Shown in pieces: positions 1-5,360 of a stretch of 9,087 nt of DNA; positions within the stretch are counted from its first letter, which is position 1; each line of letters starts with the position of its first letter. The notes beneath the pieces were generated by a model, which saw only the letters and a list, made by a program, of their open reading frames with translations, was not told the origin of the DNA and did not search any database. Position numbers and translations under genes: made by a program. Source of the DNA: Candidatus Fibrimonadales bacterium (GTDB taxonomy: Bacteria; Fibrobacterota; Fibrobacteria; Fibrobacterales; Fibrobacteraceae). The stretch covers positions 1-9,087 of the forward strand of contig WRMM01000060.1 in assembly GCA_009777135.1 (NCBI GenBank), in the 5' to 3' direction.

Positions 1-47
1 TTTTTCGCAAACGCATTAGCCCAAGAAGCGCGAACACGGAGGTGTGA
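1..47 (+). CDS. Possible 3' end of an upstream gene (partial)
   Basis: One forward frame is open from base 3 to a TGA at 45-47 and would encode a short basic tail ending ISPRSANTEV. The stop falls 2 bases before the preferred GTG start of the HDOD gene, a spacing typical of genes in one operon. A second frame is also open here, running to a stop near base 130, but it would have to overlap the HDOD gene deeply and is less likely. The fragment is too short to assign a family, and no function is claimed. Confidence 0.25.
   Translation, partial: FRKRISPRSANTEV
38..42 (+). promoter_or_regulatory. Ribosome binding site that decides the HDOD start
   Basis: The sequence GGAGG ends 7 bases before a GTG at 50 and only 1 base before the in-frame GTG at 44. 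The normal Shine-Dalgarno spacing therefore favours GTG 50 as the start, which shortens the protein by two residues. Confidence 0.6.
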
Positions 48-49
48 GG

Positions 50-901
50 GTGCAAACCGAGCGTCTCAGAAGAATAACCAAAAGCTTGATAAGCCTAACA
101 ACGCTCCCAACGCAGATAGCTCAGCTTTTTGAACTGGTTGATGAAAAAGACCAAAGAGAGGCTTTGGAGCGAATAGTTTCAAGCGACCCTGTTTTAGCGG
201 CACGGCTTTTGAAAATGGTAAATGCCAGAGGCGAATCTGTTACAGGGGTTCACAGCGCAATCAGCAAACTGGGTTTTGAGCAGACAAAGGACATTTGCAT
301 GGAGGCTTCCATATCCAGAGTTTTTGAGCTTAAAAATTCAAATATTGATGTACAGGAATTTTGGGACCATGGCAATGCGGTTGGCGTTGCAGCTCGCATA
401 ATCGCTCAAGAATACAAGCCCGATTTGGCAGAAGACGCTCACATTGCGGGTCTTTTGCACGATATAGGAAAAATAATTCTTTTGCAATACGAGGGCGCAG
501 AATTTGAAAAGGCAATAGCTTTGAGCAAAAGCCGCAGCTGTGAATTGTATTTGGTGGAAAAGGAGCTTTTTGGCGATGACCATGGGCAAGTAGGGGCGCG
601 GCTTGCAGAAAGCTGGCTGCTTCCTCGTTCCATAGGCGAAGTTATAATGTATCATCACAATTTTGCAAGGGCAGAAATAAACCGCCCGCTTGTAGCTTTG
701 GTGAGTTTTGCCAATATTCTTTGCAGAATTCTTTCAACAAAGCCGGGCATCAGCGGAAATTATGCGCCGCCTGCTTTCTCAGAAGAATTGGCAGAAGAAC
801 TTTGCAGCTGGGGGGTGAATTTGGATGCAAACGCTTTGCGTCCGCTTATGATTAAGTGCATTGAAGAATTGCACAAAAGAGGTTTAGCACAGTATGGATA
901 A
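50..901 (+). CDS. HDOD domain protein (signal-transduction, HD superfamily)
   Basis: About 283 residues from GTG 50 (an alternative GTG lies at 44). The protein is essentially one HDOD domain. The N-terminal part has the family pattern of 'TLP' followed by a helix, then 'IVSSDPVLAARLLKMVN' at about residues 43-58. Family members are usually cytoplasmic regulators in stress, motility or nucleotide signalling, and most have no demonstrated enzyme activity. Many HD metal ligands are kept: His107 in WDHG, His137-Asp138 in LLHDIGK, His178 in DDHG and His202-His203 in YHH. The closing Asp expected in the last HD helix reads Asn (SFAN, about residue 222). No receiver, GGDEF or membrane segment is attached, so the input is unknown. 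It lies 12 bases before ddh and is probably co-transcribed with it. The family call is firm; the role is not. Confidence 0.88.
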   Translation: MQTERLRRITKSLISLTTLPTQIAQLFELVDEKDQREALERIVSSDPVLAARLLKMVNARGESVTGVHSAISKLGFEQTKDICMEASISRVFELKNSNIDVQEFWDHGNAVGVAARIIAQEYKPDLAEDAHIAGLLHDIGKIILLQYEGAEFEKAIALSKSRSCELYLVEKELFGDDHGQVGARLAESWLLPRSIGEVIMYHHNFARAEINRPLVALVSFANILCRILSTKPGISGNYAPPAFSEELAEELCSWGVNLDANALRPLMIKCIEELHKRGLAQYG

Positions 902-913
902 GGAGATAGTTTC

Positions 914-1831
914 ATGCAAAAAATCAATATAGCTATTAGCAGCTTTGGAAATGTCGGGCGTGCAATTTTGAAAACTCATCAGGAGCACGTTGCAAAATTC
1001 GGCAAAAAACACGACATCAATATTGTTGGGATAATCCGCAGAAATGCAAGCGGCGGTTTGCTGGATAAAATTCCCGTGGTATCTGATGTTCGTTCATTAA
1101 AAGTAAAGCCTGATGTGATTATTTGCGCGGCGCCAAGCGGCCATGTTAAAAAAGACGTGAAAAAGTTTTTGAGCCTTGGCATTAGCACGGTGGATTGCTA
1201 TGATTCTCATGCAAAAATAATTGCGGTTCGCGAGGAGCTAAGCAAATTGGCAATAAAAAACAGCGCTGTGTCAATTTTTGCAACTGGCTGGGATCCGGGC
1301 TTTGATTCAATTCAGCGCGCTTTGTTTGCCCAGCTTTCTCCTATAGGCGAAACTTTAACCACCTTTGGTCCTGGGCGCAGCATGGGGCACACCACCGAAG
1401 TCAAAGATATCAAAGGCGTTAAAGATGCGGTGTCTTTAACTTTGCCGGGCAATAAGCCAGGAATGCAAAAACGTCAAGTTTATGTGGTGGCAGACAAGTT
1501 AGAGCAAAAGCGCATTGAGAGCGAAATTAAAAAACACCCTTATTTTGTGAAAGATCCAACCGAAGTAAAATTTGTGCCAAGCATTGCCAAATACGACACA
1601 GACAAGCACCAGGGCCATTTGCTCAACTGCGATAAAGATGTTCGGGTAGAAGTTACTCTTTCTGGAGTTAATCCCATTATGACGGCAAACATGATGTATG
1701 CTGCAGCCCGAGCCGCATATCGCGCGTTTTTGAACAAAGAGTTTGGCTGTTTCACCGTTGTGGAACGTTCGCCTTTGGATTTTGTTCAGGGCAGCACCAT
1801 TAAGGAAAGGCTGTTGGGGATTAGGTATTGA
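914..1831 (+). CDS. ddh: meso-diaminopimelate D-dehydrogenase
   Basis: 305 residues, ATG start with AAGGAG at 900-905 and 8-base spacing. The enzyme (EC 1.4.1.16) interconverts tetrahydrodipicolinate, ammonia and NADPH with meso-DAP, giving a one-step route to the peptidoglycan cross-linking amino acid and to lysine. A Rossmann nucleotide-binding start is seen (SSFGNVGRA, residues 9-17). Substrate-domain signatures follow: VDCYDSH at 93-99, TGWDPG at 124-129, FGPGRSMGH at 151-159 and KRQVYVV at 186-192. The length and the SMGH...VKDIKGVKDA stretch look closer, from memory, to the shorter Symbiobacterium-type enzymes than to the ~320-residue Corynebacterium type. That sub-type matters because such enzymes can also aminate 2-keto acids to D-amino acids. 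It sits between the HDOD gene and the GluQ-like gene with almost no gap. Other lysine-pathway genes are not in the window. Confidence 0.9.
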   Translation: MQKINIAISSFGNVGRAILKTHQEHVAKFGKKHDINIVGIIRRNASGGLLDKIPVVSDVRSLKVKPDVIICAAPSGHVKKDVKKFLSLGISTVDCYDSHAKIIAVREELSKLAIKNSAVSIFATGWDPGFDSIQRALFAQLSPIGETLTTFGPGRSMGHTTEVKDIKGVKDAVSLTLPGNKPGMQKRQVYVVADKLEQKRIESEIKKHPYFVKDPTEVKFVPSIAKYDTDKHQGHLLNCDKDVRVEVTLSGVNPIMTANMMYAAARAAYRAFLNKEFGCFTVVERSPLDFVQGSTIKERLLGIRY

Positions 1832-1835
1832 ATAC

Positions 1836-2573
1836 GTGGCCAAAACTCGTTTTGCTCCCAGCCCTACAGGATATTTGCACAAAGGGCATATTTGGAGCGC
1901 TATTTGCGTTGCTGCCATTGCAAAGGATAAAAACGCTGCTATTCATTTGAGAATAGAAGACCACGACAAGCAAAGATGCACAGCGCATTTTGCAGATGCT
2001 ATAAAAAAAGATTTGGAGTGGATAGGCTTTGAATGGCAAAGCGAAAGCGTTCAAAGCGAGCGGCGCAAAATTTATGAGAAGCATTTTGAAACTTTGAGAA
2101 AAAAAGATTTGCTTTATGAATTTTACAAAACAGACAAACCAAAATTCATGCTCAAAAATCCAGAGAGCGGAGACTTTGCGGTTAAGGATTCGGCAGGGCA
2201 ATGGACATACCAGTTTGCCGTTGCTGTGGACGATTTTGAAGAAGATATTGATTTAATTGTGCGCGGAGAAGATTTGGCAGATTCCGTAAGCAAACAAATA
2301 TACCTAGCAAAAATTTTAGGCAGAACGCAAATGCCCGCATTTATTCACCACAGCTTGATTTACGATTCTAGCGGCAAAAAACTGAGCAAGAGAGACGGCT
2401 CGGAAGGAATTTGCAAAGAGAGAGAAAACGGCGTTTCGCCAAAACAAGTTTTGAGCGAAATCTGTCGCAGCATGACACCATGCGAAGATATCCCAAATGA
2501 AATAAGCTGGGCAGAAGCTTTGGGATTAATTAGATTTTTCTCTGGACAACAGTGCTTTTTACTATATTCATAA
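1836..2573 (+). CDS. gluQ: Short glutamyl-tRNA synthetase-like protein (GluQ-RS type)
   Basis: About 245 residues from GTG 1836, four bases after the ddh stop. The open frame continues upstream to a TTG at 1743, but that part lies inside ddh and looks non-coding. The class I synthetase catalytic core is clear: RFAPSPTG at 5-12, the HIGH-type motif HKGH at 15-18, RIEDHD at 39-44, the VRGEDL segment at 142-147 and the KMSKS-type loop KLSKRDG at 182-188. The anticodon-binding domain of true GluRS is absent, as in GluQ-RS, which glutamylates the queuosine of tRNA(Asp). Two features are unusual. It is about 50-60 residues shorter than E. coli YadB, and the four zinc ligands (mostly Cys) expected around residues 95-120 are missing. 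The final residues (FFSGQQCFLLYS) do not resemble a synthetase and may be a drifted tail. The alternative is a different stand-alone GluRS paralogue. Confidence 0.78.
   Translation: MAKTRFAPSPTGYLHKGHIWSAICVAAIAKDKNAAIHLRIEDHDKQRCTAHFADAIKKDLEWIGFEWQSESVQSERRKIYEKHFETLRKKDLLYEFYKTDKPKFMLKNPESGDFAVKDSAGQWTYQFAVAVDDFEEDIDLIVRGEDLADSVSKQIYLAKILGRTQMPAFIHHSLIYDSSGKKLSKRDGSEGICKERENGVSPKQVLSEICRSMTPCEDIPNEISWAEALGLIRFFSGQQCFLLYS
2543..2568 (+). promoter_or_regulatory. Weak candidate promoter for the tonB-like gene
   Basis: A TATATT hexamer at 2563-2568 lies 18 bases before the tonB-like start, preceded by a T-run. TGGACA at 2543-2548 resembles a -35 box, but the 14-base spacing is short. If the -10 is real, the transcript would start near 2575 and have a leader of only about a dozen bases. 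This would fit the absence of any recognisable Shine-Dalgarno sequence before ATG 2587. In AT-rich DNA such hexamers occur by chance. Confidence 0.25.
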
Positions 2574-2586
2574 ACATAGAACTTTC

Positions 2587-3216
2587 ATGAAAACTTTTCG
2601 CAAACTTTTATTCTTTGCTCTCGCTGCCATAACGAGCGTTTTTTTGGTTTTTTCTATTCCAATTTTGAATAAATTTATTAAAGGAGATTTTAATACTGAA
2701 AAAACTTACGCAAAAACTGAGGTGAGCATAATAAATCCGGAAAAACCGCCCGAGCCTCCAAAACCAAAAGAGGCAACTCGCAAACCCAGCAGGCAGAATA
2801 CTAACAGCAGAACGCCAAAAGCAGGCCCAAGATTTGCTATGAATTTGGATGTTGTGGGTGGCAGCGGAGGAGCTGTTGCGCCAAAAGAATTGGTTGCAAT
2901 GCAAAGCGGAAGCGGAAATTTGGGCAGCGGAGATGTGGACGAAAAACCTTCGCTAAGAAGCTCTTCAAGATTTCAGCCTCCGCAAGCAATAAGAGATACA
3001 GAAATAAACGCATTTCTTAGAATTTCATTTTGCGTTAATGCAAGCGGAAAGCCCTACGATATTCGCATAATAGAAGAAACCCCCGCTGGAAAAGGCTTGG
3101 GCAATGCAGGCAGAGACGCAGTAATGGGAATGCAATTCGCCCCCGCAAAAAAAAGCGGCGCAGCAGTCCCATTCTGCGGATTGGAGCAACCATTTGAGGT
3201 TAAGTTCAGGGAGTGA
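2587..3216 (+). CDS. TonB-like energy transducer, inner-membrane anchored
   Basis: 209 residues with the classic TonB layout. There is a short basic N-terminus (MKTFRK), one membrane segment at about 9-27, then a proline-rich periplasmic spacer (EKPPEPPKPKE, 52-62). A Gly/Ser-rich low-complexity linker runs from about 90 to 125. The TonB C-terminal domain spans roughly 128-208, with RISFCVNASGKPYDIRIIEETP at its core and the ending FEVKFRE. TonB proteins pass energy from an ExbB/ExbD motor to outer-membrane transporters or other envelope machines. No exbB, exbD or receptor gene is in this window, so the partner is unknown. It has two cysteines in the C-terminal domain (about 149 and 197) that could form a disulfide, which is unusual for TonB. 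It starts 13 bases after gluQ and lacks a clear ribosome binding site. A TPR gene follows. Related TonB-domain proteins serve gliding or secretion rather than uptake, so the substrate is left open. Confidence 0.8.
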   Translation: MKTFRKLLFFALAAITSVFLVFSIPILNKFIKGDFNTEKTYAKTEVSIINPEKPPEPPKPKEATRKPSRQNTNSRTPKAGPRFAMNLDVVGGSGGAVAPKELVAMQSGSGNLGSGDVDEKPSLRSSSRFQPPQAIRDTEINAFLRISFCVNASGKPYDIRIIEETPAGKGLGNAGRDAVMGMQFAPAKKSGAAVPFCGLEQPFEVKFRE

Positions 3217-3238
3217 AAAAAATGCAGCATTCGTGTTT

Positions 3239-3266
3239 AGTTGAGAGTTGAGAGTTGAGAGTTGAG
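3239..3266 (+). repeat. Four perfect tandem AGTTGAG heptamers
   Basis: AGTTGAG is repeated four times without a mismatch at 3239-3245, 3246-3252, 3253-3259 and 3260-3266, in the gap between tonB and the TPR gene. The array is the left arm of a long inverted repeat whose right arm lies at 3344-3371, inside the TPR gene. It is too short and spacer-free to be a CRISPR array. It resembles the short heptanucleotide tandem repeats found scattered between genes in several bacterial phyla. Confidence 0.95.
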
Positions 3267-3330
3267 AATTATAATATTTATTTTGCTGAGGTAGATATTC
3301 CTCCGTTAATCTTATGTACAGGAGATAAGT

Positions 3331-4395
3331 ATGCAAATTAACTTTCAACTCTCAACTCTAAACTCTAAACTGATTTTTATATCCGCACTCTTCCTAATCA
3401 CCACGTTACACGCTCAGGTGCAAAGTGGGGAGCAGATTTTGAATCAGGCTAATGTGCTTTACAATAATGGACGTTATGCGCAGGCTATTTTGCTTTACCG
3501 TAAAGCAGAGGAGCGAGGCGCTGATCCAGTTGCTGCTAGCTTTAATACGGCGAATAGTCTTTTTCAGATTAATAAGTTTCCAGAAGCTGCGGCTGCTTAT
3601 CGCAAGTCGGTGAGTTTTTCGCAAGGGGAATTTGCGCCTGCGCTTGCAAACTTGGCGGCGGTGCTATACAGAATAGGCGAATATGCAGAGAGCATAGCTG
3701 TGTATCGCAGGGCTTTGAGCTTAGACCCAGACAATACTTCGGCTTGGATTTATCTTGCGGAGGCTTACCAGAAAATTGGCGACAATGCAGGGGCATTGCT
3801 CTCGCTTGAAAAAGCAATGCAAATAGATTCTGCGGATATTTCTCTTATTTACCAGCAAAGCGAAATACATATAGCAATGGAAGAATTTGAAGCTGCGGTG
3901 AATTTGGTTAGAAGCGGTTATGCAAAAAATCCAGAAGAAACGGATTTTCTCATATATTTGGGTGATATTTTTCGGCTGAACAAAAATTTTTCTGAAAGCG
4001 CGGCTGCCTACAGAGAAGCTCTTTCTATTAACCCAAACGACAGAGAACTGCTTTACAAACTTGCAGACTGCTTGGCAGAAGACGAAAAACCGTATCTTGC
4101 AATGGATGTGCTTAATCAAGTTATTCAGCTGGATTCCAATTTTACCGATGCCGCAATATTTTTGGGAAACTTGGCTTTTGAAACGGATTGGCTAGACAGA
4201 GCGGAAAATGCTTATTTGCATGCAGGGCGACGCGGCAACAACGAGGCGATTTATGGTTTGCAAAACATAGTGTATGAATATATCCAGAAAAAACGCGTGA
4301 GCGAAGCTAGGCAAGCTATTAGAAGAATTTTAGATTTATATCCAAACAATGCGGAATTGAGAGCGGAATTTAATTCCCTTTTGGAAAACGAATGA
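3331..4395 (+). CDS. Exported tetratricopeptide-repeat protein
   Basis: 354 residues, ATG start with AGGAG ending 6 bases upstream. A signal peptide is likely: Lys13, a hydrophobic core LIFISALFLITTL at about 14-26, and a cleavage site near LHA-QVQ (residue 28). The rest is a chain of roughly nine TPR units from about residue 34 to 340. Clear examples are ANVLYNNGRYAQAILLYRKA, LAAVLYRIGEYAESIAVYRRAL and LGDIFRLNKNFSESAAAYREAL, each followed by a D/N-P-x-N/D turn. TPR arrays are protein-binding scaffolds with no catalytic residues. With a signal peptide this one should sit in the periplasm or at the outer membrane, possibly assisting the TonB-like protein upstream. Oddly, codons 5-14 (FQLSTLNSKL) are encoded by the right-hand heptamer array. 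Its TGA overlaps the next gene's ATG by four bases, which suggests translational coupling. Confidence 0.85.
   Translation: MQINFQLSTLNSKLIFISALFLITTLHAQVQSGEQILNQANVLYNNGRYAQAILLYRKAEERGADPVAASFNTANSLFQINKFPEAAAAYRKSVSFSQGEFAPALANLAAVLYRIGEYAESIAVYRRALSLDPDNTSAWIYLAEAYQKIGDNAGALLSLEKAMQIDSADISLIYQQSEIHIAMEEFEAAVNLVRSGYAKNPEETDFLIYLGDIFRLNKNFSESAAAYREALSINPNDRELLYKLADCLAEDEKPYLAMDVLNQVIQLDSNFTDAAIFLGNLAFETDWLDRAENAYLHAGRRGNNEAIYGLQNIVYEYIQKKRVSEARQAIRRILDLYPNNAELRAEFNSLLENE
3344..3371 (+). repeat. Four inverted heptamers inside the TPR reading frame
   Basis: TTCAACT, CTCAACT, CTAAACT and CTAAACT follow one another without spacers. They are the reverse complement of the AGTTGAG array at 3239-3266, with three single-base differences in total. 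They encode residues of the signal peptide n-region. Because the unit is 7 bases, gain or loss of one copy would shift the downstream frame. Confidence 0.9.
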
Positions 4396-5360
4396 ACGAG
4401 AAAATAATAATATCTCCATTGGACTGGGGTTTGGGTCATGCAACAAGGTGTACACCTATTATACGCTCATTTTTAGAGCAGGGCGCAGAAGTTGAGATTG
4501 CAAGCGCAATGGCTCACAAAAAATTTTTTGCGCAGGAATTTCCAAATTTGGCATGGCATGAGGCTCCAGCTTACAATATAAAATACCCAAGACATGGCTG
4601 GCAAATGCCTTTCTGGATTTTTGGCAAAATACCGCATATAAATAAAATAATGCAAGAAGAAAACAAATGGCTCGCCTCGCTCTGCGAAAAGCAAAAATAT
4701 ACGCAAGTGATAAGCGATAACCGTTTTGGATTTTTCAACAAGAAAATAAAGTCTATTTACATAACGCATCAGTTGCGAATTGCCTTTCCGCAGCCTTGGG
4801 CGCTTTTTGAAAAACTCGGCGAAAAGTGGCACAGAAGCATAATGGAAAATTTCAATGAAATATGGGTGCCAGATTACAAAGAATTTCCAGGCCTTGCAGG
4901 GAAGCTTAGCCATCCGTCTTATTCGGACAAAAGAGTGAAGTATATTGGACCATTGTCTAGGCTTGGATTTTGCAGCGATGAGCAATGTGAATATGAATAT
5001 GATATATTAGCTCTAATTTCCGGTCCGGAGCCTCAGCGCAGTTTTTTTGAGGAGTATGCGGTTAAGTTTTTGTCTGAAAAGCCGGGAAAGCATTGCATGG
5101 TTCGGGGTTTGCCAAATGAGAGCGAGGTTCCCGTTTTGCCTTTTCCTGTTTTCAATCATTTGTCTGCAGCGGATTTGAGGGAAAAAATTTTGGCTAGCCG
5201 CACTGTTCTTTGCCGTTCTGGCTATTCTACCATTATGGATTTGGCTTTGCTAAAGGCAAATGCGATTTTTGTTCCAACGCCAGGGCAAACGGAACAGGTT
5301 TATTTGGCGAAATTATGGGGGAAAGTAAAATGTTCACGCCTGCCCAAAAACGAATCTTAA
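4392..5360 (+). CDS. MurG/GT28-like glycosyltransferase
   Basis: 322 residues, starting inside the TPR stop codon (ATGA overlap). The N-terminal domain opens with SPLDWGLGHATRCTPIIRSF (residues 8-27), the Gly-rich GHATR loop of GT-B enzymes. The stretch SDNRFGFF and the ITHQL motif follow. The C-terminal domain carries CRSGYSTIMDL at 274-284 and PTPGQTEQ at 295-302, matching the donor-binding region of the GT28 C-terminal family. No signal peptide or membrane span is seen, so it is probably cytoplasmic or peripheral. Its acceptor is unknown; it lacks the full MurG signature and is not called murG. The protein ends only about 20 residues after GQTEQ, shorter than I remember for this family. 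Its last 31 bases overlap the start of pbpC. The pairing with PBP1C suggests an envelope glycan or lipid substrate, but this is inference. Confidence 0.78.
   Translation: MNEKIIISPLDWGLGHATRCTPIIRSFLEQGAEVEIASAMAHKKFFAQEFPNLAWHEAPAYNIKYPRHGWQMPFWIFGKIPHINKIMQEENKWLASLCEKQKYTQVISDNRFGFFNKKIKSIYITHQLRIAFPQPWALFEKLGEKWHRSIMENFNEIWVPDYKEFPGLAGKLSHPSYSDKRVKYIGPLSRLGFCSDEQCEYEYDILALISGPEPQRSFFEEYAVKFLSEKPGKHCMVRGLPNESEVPVLPFPVFNHLSAADLREKILASRTVLCRSGYSTIMDLALLKANAIFVPTPGQTEQVYLAKLWGKVKCSRLPKNES
5317..5322 (+). promoter_or_regulatory. Ribosome binding site that decides the pbpC start
   Basis: GGGGGA lies 7 bases before the ATG at 5330. This picks MFTPAQKR as the start of PBP1C over the upstream in-frame starts at 5210 and 5315, which fall within the glycosyltransferase gene. 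It also places the membrane anchor right at the N-terminus, as expected. Confidence 0.65.

Larger units (their letters stand above)
3239..3371 (+). promoter_or_regulatory. Long inverted repeat enclosing the TPR ribosome binding site and start codon
   Basis: The left heptamer array (3239-3266) is the reverse complement of the right array (3344-3371) at 25 of 28 positions. In RNA one mismatch becomes a G-U pair, leaving only two A-G mismatches in a 28-bp stem. The 77-nt loop (3267-3343) contains AGGAG at 3320-3324 and the ATG at 3331. Within that loop GTTAAT (3305-3310) can pair with ATTAAC (3337-3342) and CTTAT (3311-3315) with ATAAG (3325-3329). This puts the Shine-Dalgarno in an apical loop and the start codon in a bulge. 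The complementarity is read directly; a regulatory role is inference. Confidence 0.55.

Noticed and set aside
1743..1835. TTG start of the gluQ frame at 1743
   Set aside because: It would overlap ddh by almost 90 bases with a non-conserved Trp/Leu-rich peptide. The conserved synthetase start begins right after GTG 1836.
1499..1918. Minus-strand open frame of 139 codons opposite ddh and the start of gluQ
   Set aside because: Both plus-strand genes have clear conserved motifs here. The antisense protein is Cys-rich with no domain logic and is a shadow of their codon use.
3025..3348. Minus-strand open frame across the end of tonB and the heptamer array
   Set aside because: It is antisense to the well-supported TonB domain, and its repeat-derived peptide (SQLSTLNSQL) is a by-product of the heptamers. 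No family resemblance is seen.
3239..3371. CRISPR array
   Set aside because: The units are 7 bases with no spacers and the two arrays are inverted. Nothing fits a CRISPR repeat-spacer pattern and no cas gene is nearby.
4473..4985. Minus-strand open frame of 170 codons opposite the glycosyltransferase
   Set aside because: It lies entirely within a gene with recognisable family motifs, and its translation shows no domain or signal that would support it.
4392..5360. Calling the glycosyltransferase murG
   Set aside because: It shares the GT-B fold motifs but opens with DWGLGHATR and lacks the overall MurG pattern. It belongs to a separate family of unknown acceptor.
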